From assembly GCA_012517855.1 (NCBI GenBank), contig JAAYUD010000096.1:1-64000 (forward strand): 64,000 nt of DNA, given 5' to 3'. Shown here in pieces: positions 19,388-29,880 of the stretch. The first letter of the stretch is position 1, and each line of letters opens with the position of its first letter. The notes under the pieces are model-generated. The model had not been told where the DNA came from, did not search any database, and saw nothing but the letters and a program-made list of their open reading frames with translations. The position numbers and the translations under genes were made by a program. Origin of the DNA: Bacteroidales bacterium. Its GTDB lineage: Bacteria > Bacteroidota > Bacteroidia > Bacteroidales > Bacteroidaceae.

Positions 19388-21559
19388 TTAGTTTTTTGCT
19401 TCAACTTTTTGAGATTCATTGCCTATCGCATCATAAGCGGCAACTTCATATTGTCCTATCGCAGTGTCGGAGGTTTTATGAAGATATTCAGAGGGGATTT
19501 CATTTGCTTTCACTCCGACTCTCATCAACAGTGCCCCATTGTAATAAATGGAGAAACCGGCAATATGATCGTTCTTTTCAGCTGTCCACTTAACAAGTAC
19601 GCCTTGCTTCGTTTTCTGAGCAGATACACTCTGAACAGCCTGAGGAGCATCGCATTGAGGTAGGACTCCTTCTTTGCAATAATCTAAATAAGCCTTATGA
19701 TACGTATTGCTCACTACGTACGGACTATCATAATGACTATAAGCAAAACATATAAAATTGCTGACATAGCGATTCGTTGTCTCCAGCTGTTGTTTGACTC
19801 TGGATAAAGGAGCACTTGTCCAGAAACGTTGGTCGAAAGTCTCTACATTACTCCAGAACTTAAGTCCAGGCTTTGTATTGACGGCCATCTTCAACTTATA
19901 AAACCAATCTTCCAAATGTTCCAAAGTCAACCCGCCGGCTCCAATACAATCTTGAGGAGCAAATATATCGTTGTTTCTGAAATGAGTTTGAGCAAATACA
20001 TTTTGCCACAGCTTCCCACACTCATCAGAAGTTCCTAATTTTTCATTCATGAAAGGAGACAGCAACAGGGGCATATCAGGAGCAATCTTCGTCAGATGAT
20101 CCAAGTTTGTATTCAATGCCTGAGCAAGAACAGCTTGGCGTTCGGGTGTTTTGCATGCTACATTATCTACTTCCCATACCCAGTACCAGCCATACATGGC
20201 ATCTGGATATTTCTTTTTGTATAAAGCGACCAATTCATCGGCGACTTTATTTCCAATTTTCATTTGATCAATCAACCAATCGGCACTATAATCTACCTTC
20301 CACCATCTCTCGTTGAAGTTTAATCCTATGAATATCTTAATGCCATTTCTCTGAGCACTGGCAAGACATTTTTCTAAAGTCTTATCATAGTTCTTACATA
20401 AAGACGTAGGATAGCAGGCGAAAGTCTTTTTCTCATCAGTTTCTAAGGCCGGAGCATAAATTAAATACTTCATTCCAGCCTCCTTCAACATTTTCATTTC
20501 CATATCCCAACGATTGCTGTCCCAATGAGCAACCAACTCACGTTGGATAAACGAACCATTGAACTGTGGAATATCGGTACCCTTATTCTTTTGCTCAAAC
20601 GAGTATCTGTCATGTATTCCTTTTAAGTCGAGAATATAAGTATCAAAAGCAGCCTCATTCTCACGCAAGTTGATGACACGGCCTCCCCTATCCAATATTT
20701 CTTTATAAGCTGCCGGATAACCGGTTTTGCGGCCATAAGCCAATGCAAGGTAACCATTAAAATCAACTAAATAATCATCGTTGTGATCGTGTCCGGCAAA
20801 TGTACCGATCACATCCTTTTGCTCTAGGAATGCAGCACAAAGTCCACTATTGATGGAAGGTGAACACACATCTTCCCCTTTCGTACCAATTGGTGCACAA
20901 TAGGACAATACGGAACTATACTCCGGCAACGGAATATGAAAGAACGCCAATGAAGGCAACCTCCGACCATTACGTGCCGTCACCTCATTACTTGTCCTTC
21001 TATACCAATCTATCTGATCGTGGTGTATCCAATCGTAATATCCAAGTGCGTAATCTTTGACTAAATTGTGCGAATCGAACAAATACAACATCCATTTTTC
21101 AGCATTTTCGTTTGAAGAATAAATAGGAAGAGCACAATTCCCCGAACCGCTTAATTTCTCCGCATCATAAGTTAAATTGTAAGGTATGGTACGAAGGAAG
21201 TTCAATACTTGAGCATTATTGACATCGGTCTCTTCATCATGATTTCCGAATGTAACAGCAAAATAAGTCTTCTCGTTTACAAAAAGATCCGTTATTTTTT
21301 TCCACGCCACCAACGCATTCCTGGAAACGACAACATCACCGGTTAGAACAACAAGGTCGGGATGCTCTATCTGAAGCATATTTTGTATCAAATGATAAGT
21401 GCTATCATCACGAGACCGATATGTCTCGTCTTCTATCCAATGTAAATCTGTAAGCTGTAAAATTTTAAACTTCCCATTATGGAATCTCAGTTTAGGCGTT
21501 TGAGCCTGTAAGAATAATCCATACAGGCAGCATAAAAGTAACAATAAATATTTCTTCAT
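19388..21559 (-). CDS. Fusion: metallophosphoesterase (N) + DUF4434-like TIM-barrel + FN3-like C-terminus
   Basis: N: LTDLHWIE, LTGDVV, TFGNHDEE, FAGHDHND; C: YGWYWVWEVDN, PQDCIGAGG, FWSNVETF; uninterrupted 723-aa ORF. Confidence 0.83.
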   Translation of the reverse strand: MKKYLLLLLCCLYGLFLQAQTPKLRFHNGKFKILQLTDLHWIEDETYRSRDDSTYHLIQNMLQIEHPDLVVLTGDVVVSRNALVAWKKITDLFVNEKTYFAVTFGNHDEETDVNNAQVLNFLRTIPYNLTYDAEKLSGSGNCALPIYSSNENAEKWMLYLFDSHNLVKDYALGYYDWIHHDQIDWYRRTSNEVTARNGRRLPSLAFFHIPLPEYSSVLSYCAPIGTKGEDVCSPSINSGLCAAFLEQKDVIGTFAGHDHNDDYLVDFNGYLALAYGRKTGYPAAYKEILDRGGRVINLRENEAAFDTYILDLKGIHDRYSFEQKNKGTDIPQFNGSFIQRELVAHWDSNRWDMEMKMLKEAGMKYLIYAPALETDEKKTFACYPTSLCKNYDKTLEKCLASAQRNGIKIFIGLNFNERWWKVDYSADWLIDQMKIGNKVADELVALYKKKYPDAMYGWYWVWEVDNVACKTPERQAVLAQALNTNLDHLTKIAPDMPLLLSPFMNEKLGTSDECGKLWQNVFAQTHFRNNDIFAPQDCIGAGGLTLEHLEDWFYKLKMAVNTKPGLKFWSNVETFDQRFWTSAPLSRVKQQLETTNRYVSNFICFAYSHYDSPYVVSNTYHKAYLDYCKEGVLPQCDAPQAVQSVSAQKTKQGVLVKWTAEKNDHIAGFSIYYNGALLMRVGVKANEIPSEYLHKTSDTAIGQYEVAAYDAIGNESQKVEAKN

Positions 21560-21576
21560 ATTTTTATTTTTTAGTA

Positions 21577-22518
21577 TTAATTCTCGTATAATTCTGATAT
21601 TCCTTGGCTAGTCCCCAGATAAATACAATTACCGAAAGTGGCAATCGTTTGTACCCGGTTATCTACCAAAGAACTATTGTTTCTATTATAGTGTACCCAT
21701 CTTTTACTATCAAAGCGGTTGACACCATTATCGGTACCAACCCATATATTCCCTTTGTGATCCTCAGCAATGCAATAAATGAAGTTGGAAGAAAGAGAAG
21801 TATTATTCGTATTATAAAGCACCCATTCCTGGCGATAATAGCACAACAGACCTTTCATTGTTCCTATCCACACTCTTTTCTTAGAATCGACACAAAGAGT
21901 ATATATATCATTAGTCGGCAAGATACTATTAGAAGTATTGAACGTTTTTGAACCCACATTGCGATGATATACACTCACACCATGATAAGTAGCGATCCAA
22001 ACATTGTCATCAGAATCGGACACAACAGAAGTAACAGTACTATCACCAGTACTAAGGTTATCAACCTGTTGTTTGGTATGTGTTTTACCATTCAAAACAA
22101 GTAGTCCATTATAACAATCGCCTATCCATAATTCATCTCTTTTGTCTACGTAAATACAGTTCACATTAGAAACCATCTTGCTTAAAACACTCCATGATTT
22201 ACTTGAAGTATTTTTTATAAATAGTCCATTCCCCCATGTACCGGCTAATAGATTATCATTGCGGTCAAGAATAAGAGTTTGAATATAATGATTCTCAAGT
22301 CCATCCGAAATCCACTCACCATCAACGAACTTGTATATACCCTTCCATGTACCAACCCACATGCCACCGTTTTTAGCAAAGACAATAGCGCTAATATCAT
22401 TTTGAGAAGACAGAGAATCGGTAATCAAAACATTTCTCCAATGATATTGAGCGCTCATGATTGTGGGAGCGTACAATAAAAGGATAAAAAACAATCTCTT
22501 AATATGCAATTTCACCAT
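21577..22518 (-). CDS. Secreted two-component-regulator-type beta-propeller without kinase
   Basis: Repeated 'GxxWxGTxxGLxxY/F' blades (MWVGTWKGIYKF, LWIGDCYNGL, VWIGTMKGLLCY, IWVGTDNGVNRF); ends after the propeller. Confidence 0.83.
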   Translation of the reverse strand: MVKLHIKRLFFILLLYAPTIMSAQYHWRNVLITDSLSSQNDISAIVFAKNGGMWVGTWKGIYKFVDGEWISDGLENHYIQTLILDRNDNLLAGTWGNGLFIKNTSSKSWSVLSKMVSNVNCIYVDKRDELWIGDCYNGLLVLNGKTHTKQQVDNLSTGDSTVTSVVSDSDDNVWIATYHGVSVYHRNVGSKTFNTSNSILPTNDIYTLCVDSKKRVWIGTMKGLLCYYRQEWVLYNTNNTSLSSNFIYCIAEDHKGNIWVGTDNGVNRFDSKRWVHYNRNNSSLVDNRVQTIATFGNCIYLGTSQGISELYEN

Positions 22519-23582
22519 AACTTATTTTTAAGTCCTTGTCTATACCAATGATCATAAGCTTCATATAAATGAACTGAATCAGGATGTCCTGCAAAAGCTG
22601 TAGCCCCAGGTTTATTCATCAAACCGATATATTGATAGATCAATATATTGTCTACAAATGGAGAGACATCTTCAATTTGCTTCTGAATACGATTAAAATC
22701 GGCAGGTATCAATGCACTCTTATAAACGTCTCCTTCAAATCCGAAGATCTCCATATCAGCCCATATTTTTGCTCTTCCTGCCTTTTTATGAGCCGAACAT
22801 AATGCTTCGAAATACTTACCGGCATATCCTGCTCTGGTTTTCTTAACACCAACTTCGTCCTGATAAGCTATAATATCAATATCCAACTGCTCAAGCTTTC
22901 TAACGTATTCATCATCTGCACGAACAGACTTAGTACCATAAGGAGCAATCAAATTGACACACTTAGGCATTAATTGACGGGCAATTCTACTGCAATTATT
23001 CACATAGTTAAGCGTTAAATCATCGATCGTATTCCATAAGCCCGATTCATTGGGATAGTACCACCCATAAAAGCTGCTATGATGACCGTATTTCTCAACA
23101 ATCTCTATCATTGCTCTTTCGCGCAAAGCAGCAATGTCCTTGTCGGTCATCATCTTGTATGTATCGTCACTATTACCCCAGAAATCGTTACTGACAAAAA
23201 ATTTAATGCCACAAAGATCGGCTTCGGATAGTACAGCTTCCAGAGGATCGTTACATACATAATCGTACTGAGGTTGCAACGTTGAAGGATAAAATGTCTT
23301 TCCATTATTTGCCACCGCCATCAGAACAAGATACTGCATACCCATATCACTCATCTCTCTAATCTTGGCACGCCATTGCGTCTCAGAGAATCCGGGCAGG
23401 ACAGCATTCCAATACTTACCTTCGGCATCTGAGCCATGAAGAAATTCAAACCAAGATCCTGTGATCGGCTTAACAATATGTTGTTTCTCTGTTGTCTCTA
23501 TCCGATTAGCCAAAACATCATTGCTCAAAAGCAATGATGTCGAAACCAATCCACATGTTTTTATAAATTTGCGTCTATCCAT
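22512..23582 (-). CDS. DUF4434-like protein with Tat signal (ORF open to 23624)
   Basis: MDRRKFIKTCGLVSTSLLL; TGSWFEF, YGWYYPNES, AYQDEVGV, WADMEIF. Confidence 0.77.
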   Translation of the reverse strand: MDRRKFIKTCGLVSTSLLLSNDVLANRIETTEKQHIVKPITGSWFEFLHGSDAEGKYWNAVLPGFSETQWRAKIREMSDMGMQYLVLMAVANNGKTFYPSTLQPQYDYVCNDPLEAVLSEADLCGIKFFVSNDFWGNSDDTYKMMTDKDIAALRERAMIEIVEKYGHHSSFYGWYYPNESGLWNTIDDLTLNYVNNCSRIARQLMPKCVNLIAPYGTKSVRADDEYVRKLEQLDIDIIAYQDEVGVKKTRAGYAGKYFEALCSAHKKAGRAKIWADMEIFGFEGDVYKSALIPADFNRIQKQIEDVSPFVDNILIYQYIGLMNKPGATAFAGHPDSVHLYEAYDHWYRQGLKNKLW

Positions 23583-23674
23583 GTACCATAAAATAAATCC
23601 AAAATTATCCTGAAAAATAATCAATTTTGCCTTATAAAAACCAACCTCTAAAGAAAAACATATAACATCAACCT

Positions 23675-24886
23675 TTAATTATACAACTTTAACATGAGTG
23701 ACTGATTCTTAGCTAGTTTAAAGCTCAGTATTCTACTTATAGTTCCAATTGTCTTATGAGTGTACAAATCTCTCAACTTGTATATTTTATTTTTAGTGAA
23801 AGTTACAGCATAATTAAAATCAGGATCTTTAATAGTTTCTCCTAGCCAATTGTATTTTAAATCGACTGTTTGATCCGAGTTATTAAAGAAACATACGGCC
23901 CATTCATCATTTACTAATGGACGTATCCAAATTTCCACAGATCCCTGAACTATCTTATATCGGAATCCTTGTATACCGAGTTTATCTTGATTGACAGCTA
24001 TAACATCGGTATTTTTAATAATATCCAACGTAGAAGGAGAAATATTTCTTAAATCGTTCCCCAAAATAAGAGGAGAAGCCAAAATGGCCCATAATGCAAA
24101 ATGAGTTTCCTCCTCAAAATGCGTCAATCCCCCATTGCCTATTTCGAGCATATCCATATCGTTCCAATGTCCAGGTCCTGCAACTTTGCGCAGCATAGCC
24201 TGATCGCGATTGGTAAGTACCTCCAATACTCCATAACGATCTTTTGATCCGTTAAAGCAATTATTTATATCCCCAGTCGTACGCCAACTATGACCTACAT
24301 TTTTCGCCCATTTCCATGGCTGATTATCTCCCCACTCGCAAAGGCTGAATAAAACAGGACGATTGGCTGCATGAAGAGCGTCTCTCATAGTCTTATAAGC
24401 TTCGTATGCGTTCATCATATTGGCATAACACCAATCAAACTTCAAATAATCGACACCCCATTCGGCAAACTTCAATGCATCCTGATATTCATGTCCTCTA
24501 CTACCTGGATATCCTGCACATGTGCTATCCCCAACGCAACTATATAAGCCAAATTTCAAACCCTTAGAATGAATATAATCGGCAAGAGCCTTCATACCAT
24601 GAGGAAATTTATCTGGATTGGCCACAAAATTCCCTTGATCATCTCTATGCATCCCCATCCAGCCATCATCCAAAATAATATATTGATAGCCCATCTCTTT
24701 TAGACCCAGCTTCACAAAAGCATCTGCTATACCTTTTATTTTCTCTTCATTAATATCACAACCAAATTTATTCCAACTATTCCACCCCATCTGTGGAGTC
24801 AATGCTAAATTAGCAAATTTCTGTGCAAAAGAAACGACACAACAACACAATAACAAACTGAGGGTTAGTATTCTTCTAATATTCAT
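23675..24886 (-). CDS. GH27 alpha-galactosidase
   Basis: TPQMGWNSWNKFGCDI, LDDGW, YLKFDWC (nucleophile), WNDMDML. Confidence 0.94.
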   Translation of the reverse strand: MNIRRILTLSLLLCCCVVSFAQKFANLALTPQMGWNSWNKFGCDINEEKIKGIADAFVKLGLKEMGYQYIILDDGWMGMHRDDQGNFVANPDKFPHGMKALADYIHSKGLKFGLYSCVGDSTCAGYPGSRGHEYQDALKFAEWGVDYLKFDWCYANMMNAYEAYKTMRDALHAANRPVLFSLCEWGDNQPWKWAKNVGHSWRTTGDINNCFNGSKDRYGVLEVLTNRDQAMLRKVAGPGHWNDMDMLEIGNGGLTHFEEETHFALWAILASPLILGNDLRNISPSTLDIIKNTDVIAVNQDKLGIQGFRYKIVQGSVEIWIRPLVNDEWAVCFFNNSDQTVDLKYNWLGETIKDPDFNYAVTFTKNKIYKLRDLYTHKTIGTISRILSFKLAKNQSLMLKLYN

Positions 24887-24919
24887 ATTTCAAATAAAAT
24901 TAATTTTAAATATTAAAGT

Positions 24920-26905
24920 TCACTTCTCTTGAGTAACCTTTATAAATCGGACTCCATGATAAGGGACCTTTGTTTTATAACATCCATCAAATATTCCAAT
25001 ATCTTGTTGCCTCCATAAATCTCTAACTTTAGCTTTTCCTTTGATACCAAGCGCTGAAAAATCTATTTTAAGATCATACAAACATCTTTGTACCTTTTCT
25101 CCTTCCTTTTGATTCCACAGAATGTAATATGGATCTATTTGAAAAAGTCCTACAGCATACGAACCATCGTATAACTTTTTATACCATATTTGTCCGTCAC
25201 GAGTCAGTATCTTTTTTGCCGGCGAAACGATAGAATCTTGATCCACGGCAATAACTTCATTATTAGTAAGCAGATTTAAAGTAAAATCATCCATATTTGC
25301 CATATCGCAACCAATTAACAAAGGTGCTGACAAAATAGACCACAACGAGATATGTGAATATTGTTCGTCGGCTGTCAGATAAGAATCATGAATATTTCCC
25401 CAAGGCTTGCCAAGTGTTCCAACAACCAGCATGTCAGGATCATTGTATTTTCCAGGGGCACTGGACTTAGCACAAACGTCTTGAAAACAACCAATAGCTG
25501 TGACGACATTCCACTCATCAGTAATATCGCGTGTGGTACGCCACTGATTACCTCCAGCTTCTTCTCCCCACTTCCATACGTTGGGAGCACCATAGCCTAT
25601 ACAATAAACAATATCCCTATTCACCTTATCTAAAGCTTTGCGCATGGTAATATATGGCTCTTGAATCGTTTTCTCCTCCGAATTTCTCTGCACACTCGAA
25701 TATCCACAATAGTCGTATTTCAGATAATCCACTCCTTGTGAAGCCCACGTCTTTGCATCTATATCCTCATGCTGATAGCTACCGATATAACCGCCACAAG
25801 TAGTTGGACCGGGAGAAGAGTAAATACCAAACTTCAACCCCAAAGAATGGATATAGTCAGTGAGGCCTCTAAAATCGGGAAACTTTTCATTCGCAAGAAT
25901 TTCTCCATTCTTTGTTCGATTCGCAGCTTCCCAACCATCGTCAATATTCACGTAATTCCATCCATAGTTGTATAATTTCTGATGCATCACACGAGCGGCA
26001 TCGCGCACTTTGCTGTCATCTACCGCAAGCGCCCAACAATTCCAACTATTCCATCCCATTGGAGGAGTCAACGCAATATCTTTACCAATCTTAATAGTAA
26101 TCGCTTTTTTATCTATTCCTTTTTTATTTGTAGCAGTCAGAACAACCTTATAATTCCCATCTTTAAGAGCAACTCCGGTAATTAAACCACTATTCGGATC
26201 TATACTAAGTCCTTCGGGTAAACCGGAGGCACTGAAAGTCATAGGGCGAATACCCGTTGTCATTACTCCCCATAAAAAGGGATTGCCTTTGCGTGCACCA
26301 TATACCAAGGGATTGTTGATACAAGGATTTTCACTCGCTGCAGGCGTGAGAATATACTTTTCTTTCTGAATAGTTTTTGGGACGGCAGGAATAGGCACAA
26401 TTTTATCTTTTGTTATAAATCTTACATTTAACCAATCGGCATGATCGTACATGATACCATCTCCGCACTCTTCAACTAAGAACAAGACTTCGCGGATACC
26501 CGACAGACTAACATTGAATTTCTTCGGAGCATCACCTTTCTTCATTATTCCACTTCTCCAGAGAATTTTCTTATCACCCAATATCTTGAACTGAAGATGC
26601 CCTGCAAAAAGATTATTGTCGTCTGCACCGGCTAAACCAGAAACAGAAAGAGCTTTACTATTTAAATCAAGAAGTATACGACTAATAGAATGGGCACCCA
26701 CTCCATGTTTATAAACGACACCCTTAACTTTAAGCGGAGTTCCCAACACGGACTTATTCATTTGCGGAGTACCCCAATCTTGAACATAATAGGCACTTTG
26801 TCCCAATTGATCCAACCAGACATATTTAAGATGTGAATTTCCTGTAGCAAAAGAGCTGTTAAAAGAAATCAACAAGATAAATCCCAAAAGTATATTAGTT
26901 CTCAT
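24920..26905 (-). CDS. GH27 alpha-galactosidase with N-terminal NPCBM and Ig-like region
   Basis: NPCBM-like YKHGVGAHSISRILLDL; TPPMGWNSWNCWA, YLKYDYCGY, YNDPDMLVVG. Confidence 0.93.
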   Translation of the reverse strand: MRTNILLGFILLISFNSSFATGNSHLKYVWLDQLGQSAYYVQDWGTPQMNKSVLGTPLKVKGVVYKHGVGAHSISRILLDLNSKALSVSGLAGADDNNLFAGHLQFKILGDKKILWRSGIMKKGDAPKKFNVSLSGIREVLFLVEECGDGIMYDHADWLNVRFITKDKIVPIPAVPKTIQKEKYILTPAASENPCINNPLVYGARKGNPFLWGVMTTGIRPMTFSASGLPEGLSIDPNSGLITGVALKDGNYKVVLTATNKKGIDKKAITIKIGKDIALTPPMGWNSWNCWALAVDDSKVRDAARVMHQKLYNYGWNYVNIDDGWEAANRTKNGEILANEKFPDFRGLTDYIHSLGLKFGIYSSPGPTTCGGYIGSYQHEDIDAKTWASQGVDYLKYDYCGYSSVQRNSEEKTIQEPYITMRKALDKVNRDIVYCIGYGAPNVWKWGEEAGGNQWRTTRDITDEWNVVTAIGCFQDVCAKSSAPGKYNDPDMLVVGTLGKPWGNIHDSYLTADEQYSHISLWSILSAPLLIGCDMANMDDFTLNLLTNNEVIAVDQDSIVSPAKKILTRDGQIWYKKLYDGSYAVGLFQIDPYYILWNQKEGEKVQRCLYDLKIDFSALGIKGKAKVRDLWRQQDIGIFDGCYKTKVPYHGVRFIKVTQEK

Positions 26906-26928
26906 AAAAGTAACAATATAATATAAAG

Positions 26929-26971
26929 AAGGATAGCTGTTACAACAAACTTACTGATAACAGCCATCCTT
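26929..26971 (-). terminator. Intra-operon hairpin between SGBP and GH27 genes
   Basis: AAGGATAGCTGTTA/TAACAGCCATCCTT; the single non-Watson-Crick pair becomes G.U on the minus-strand RNA. Confidence 0.7.
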
Positions 26972-26979
26972 TCCAAACA

Positions 26980-28098
26980 CTACTTCTCGGATAACCTAAA
27001 ATTATCAAAACTCATATCCACATTTTCATCGCTTTCGACTCTTATATTTAAAGAACCAGCACTCGATGCGTCGCTGGCACCCACAGGAAGAATCTTTTCA
27101 AACGGTATAGATATTGTCTGCCATGTACCATAATTTTGGACTGTAAAGCAATCGTTTCCAATAGCATTAGGAGCATGATTCCAATAAAAATAGATATAAA
27201 ACTTAGTACCTTTTATAGGATATCCCATATTCAATTCAAATTTCAACACATATTTATCTGGATGTTGTTCCATATCATCAGTATAGTTAAAACCATTGCT
27301 TGTAATATATAACCAACCGAAATCCACTGGATGAGTTGCATCCGCTAACAAACGGAGGAAATTACCGGATATCGGATATGGCCTTTGTTTTTTATTATGC
27401 TGATCCTGGACAATAAAACTTGAGCTATTGTCTCCAACGCCATCATAATCAGCAATCATCCATTTGTTATCCCGATAGCGTCCAGAACATATAGCATCTA
27501 CATTATACTTCGAATTATGTATTGATACTTGAGCATTCGACGCAGCATCAGCGGGGACTTTGGCTGTAATATAAGTATCGGTAGACTTAATAACAGGAGT
27601 TTCTTTATCTCCAAATTTCACCGTCGAATTCGAGCTATTCACTTCATAAAGTTGTAAATATTTACCATATATTTTTATTGTATCCCCAGGTTGAGTATAC
27701 TCACAAAACATTCCAGTCAGTTGCAAATCTGGAATATTCACTTTAAAACCGTAAGAGATATCACCCCCTTTTGATTTTAATGTAAGTTTGTCGTTTACCT
27801 GCTTTGGTATTTTTACCGGGACTTGCAAATACAACACACTATCTTCCGAATAAAAATCTTTAGGAAGGACTGAAACATCATTAAACATGACCGAGTCTAC
27901 AGAATTAAGATGAGCACCACTAATAGCAATCCAATCTCCCATACTTCCACTTGAAAGAGAAGTACTCAAATCTTTAATTGGAGTAACTTTATTAAAGACA
28001 GGAGCGACTTCGGAATCCTTATCACTACATGAACCAGCTATAAATATAAACAGCAGTCCGAATAGAATATATGTTATATTATCTTTTAATCGTTTCAT
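26980..28098 (-). CDS. IPT/TIG-domain surface glycan-binding lipoprotein
   Basis: Lipobox FIAGSCSDKD; IPT/TIG-type repeats (GDWIAISGAHLNSVDSVMFN, GDTIKIYGKYLQLYEV); 3' of SusD. Confidence 0.82.
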   Translation of the reverse strand: MKRLKDNITYILFGLLFIFIAGSCSDKDSEVAPVFNKVTPIKDLSTSLSSGSMGDWIAISGAHLNSVDSVMFNDVSVLPKDFYSEDSVLYLQVPVKIPKQVNDKLTLKSKGGDISYGFKVNIPDLQLTGMFCEYTQPGDTIKIYGKYLQLYEVNSSNSTVKFGDKETPVIKSTDTYITAKVPADAASNAQVSIHNSKYNVDAICSGRYRDNKWMIADYDGVGDNSSSFIVQDQHNKKQRPYPISGNFLRLLADATHPVDFGWLYITSNGFNYTDDMEQHPDKYVLKFELNMGYPIKGTKFYIYFYWNHAPNAIGNDCFTVQNYGTWQTISIPFEKILPVGASDASSAGSLNIRVESDENVDMSFDNFRLSEK

Positions 28099-28124
28099 AA
28101 TAATTATTTTAATAAAAGGTTAGA

Positions 28125-29855
28125 TTACCACCCTGGATTATTTTTATCAATATAAATATTCGTATTTACTTCATTTGCAGGAAGAGGCAACAACAAATGT
28201 TTCTTTTCGCGACGTTTCACATTACCATTTTCATCCAATCCGTCAATAGGACTGATTGAATTCATAGTTTGCAAGTAGATACCCCAGCGCAATAAATCGA
28301 ATCGACGTATACCTTCAGCCGCAAATTCTTTCGCTCTTTCTTGTAATATGTAAGACCTAAAATATTCCTGATTAGCCGTGATAAGGGTTTGTCCCATTTT
28401 AACACCAGACACTAAAGGACTCTTGTTCCGACTATTCAGTTTTTCCACTTGTTGAATAGCGTATTGCGATGGCGTTCCATTTACTTCATTGTCAGCCTCT
28501 GCATAGAGAAGCAAAACCTCTGCATAGCGCATGAATGGGAAATTGAAGTCAGTTCTATTACCGGTGAGAGGCGCACTAACTTGTCTAAATTTCATCAACT
28601 TAGAACCATACAAGTGAGCATCGTATCTGAGCTCATCAGTAGGTTGATATCCATCTAATCCTAATCTAACTTTTACGCTATCTTTAGCAGGATAGTAGCA
28701 ATAATATAATTTCCCTTGATATTCACTATATGGATATCTGTGAATGACTCCCCAGGTTATTCGATCGTCGCCATCATCAAATGTCTGATACCAATGATCT
28801 CTCTGAACATAATAACCATCCGTAAGGTATGTAGCCCCATCTGCTGTATACCAATAACCCGCATAATCTGTAGCTACATAATTGCTCAAATCATCGTTTC
28901 CAGCCAATGTCTGCAAGGTAAAGATAAACTCTTTTCCATTCTTGCTCGAAACATCCCACAGTGTTTTTTGAGATGGGTAAAGATCAAACTCTCCAGAATC
29001 AATCACTTCTTTGGCTTTGTCCATACCCAACTTATAATATGCTTTGGAATCAAACTCCTCGTATCCGGCGACTTGATCTTTAGAAAATGTCTGCCAGGAT
29101 GGATAAGGGACTCTAATATGATTTCCATCAGCATCTTTCGTATAGGCAGGTCCCCCCATAACAGATATTTGACTTCCCGCAGCCATAGACGCAGAACCAA
29201 TAGTACAATAGACCTTTGCCAATAATGCTCGAGCGGCTCCACGGCATACATGACCAGACTGATAAGAAGCATCCTGACGTGTATACAAGTGTTCTTCTGC
29301 AGCTTTCAGCTCGCTAATGATATAGTCATAGACATCTTTCACCGAAGAACGCGGTTTATAAAAATCAGCACCCTCAGAAACACTATAAGTATACAAAGGA
29401 AGTGGCCCATAGAACTGAACTAAGTTAAAATAAGACCAAGCTGTTAAAAACTCCAGCTCACCAACAGCATTATTTTTCACTTTTTCTGCGAGATCCATCT
29501 TCTTAATTAAAGAAGCATGATATTGTGCTCTATGAATCGCTTGATAATAATAGATCCAAAAGTTATTCACACTGCCATTTTCATAAAAATTACCAGCGCC
29601 CATATCTGTAAAAGCCCACGTAGGTCCCGTTTGGTAATCCGTATCAAAGTTTACTACCGTATGATAGTTTCCCCATTGAAAGGGATAAGCCAATACCGTA
29701 TATGCTCCCGAAACAAGTTCTGAATAACTTTTATTTGAGACTAATTCATCACCGGAAACGAATGTGTATACCTTTTCGTCTAACAAATTAGAACAAGAAG
29801 AAGTTGTTAAAACGGCAAGAGCAACTACGGCATATTTAATAAAATTAGATTTCAT
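28125..29855 (-). CDS. RagB/SusD-family lipoprotein
   Basis: LTTSSCSNLLDEK; C-terminal ERAKEFAAEGIRRFDLLRWG, LLPLPANEVNTN. Confidence 0.94.
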   Translation of the reverse strand: MKSNFIKYAVVALAVLTTSSCSNLLDEKVYTFVSGDELVSNKSYSELVSGAYTVLAYPFQWGNYHTVVNFDTDYQTGPTWAFTDMGAGNFYENGSVNNFWIYYYQAIHRAQYHASLIKKMDLAEKVKNNAVGELEFLTAWSYFNLVQFYGPLPLYTYSVSEGADFYKPRSSVKDVYDYIISELKAAEEHLYTRQDASYQSGHVCRGAARALLAKVYCTIGSASMAAGSQISVMGGPAYTKDADGNHIRVPYPSWQTFSKDQVAGYEEFDSKAYYKLGMDKAKEVIDSGEFDLYPSQKTLWDVSSKNGKEFIFTLQTLAGNDDLSNYVATDYAGYWYTADGATYLTDGYYVQRDHWYQTFDDGDDRITWGVIHRYPYSEYQGKLYYCYYPAKDSVKVRLGLDGYQPTDELRYDAHLYGSKLMKFRQVSAPLTGNRTDFNFPFMRYAEVLLLYAEADNEVNGTPSQYAIQQVEKLNSRNKSPLVSGVKMGQTLITANQEYFRSYILQERAKEFAAEGIRRFDLLRWGIYLQTMNSISPIDGLDENGNVKRREKKHLLLPLPANEVNTNIYIDKNNPGW

Positions 29856-29880
29856 TTCTTCAATTTTTAAATCAAATTAG

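Noticed and set aside
17890-19419. Overlap of the DUF4434 ORF start with the end of the 19388-21559 fusion ORF
   Set aside because: Disappears if translation starts at the internal Met at 19383 (MFSKYLYSLLLIGWF), which gives a better signal peptide.
21577-22518. Complete hybrid two-component (HTCS) regulator
   Set aside because: ORF ends after the propeller; neighbouring ORFs contain no histidine kinase or AraC-type HTH.
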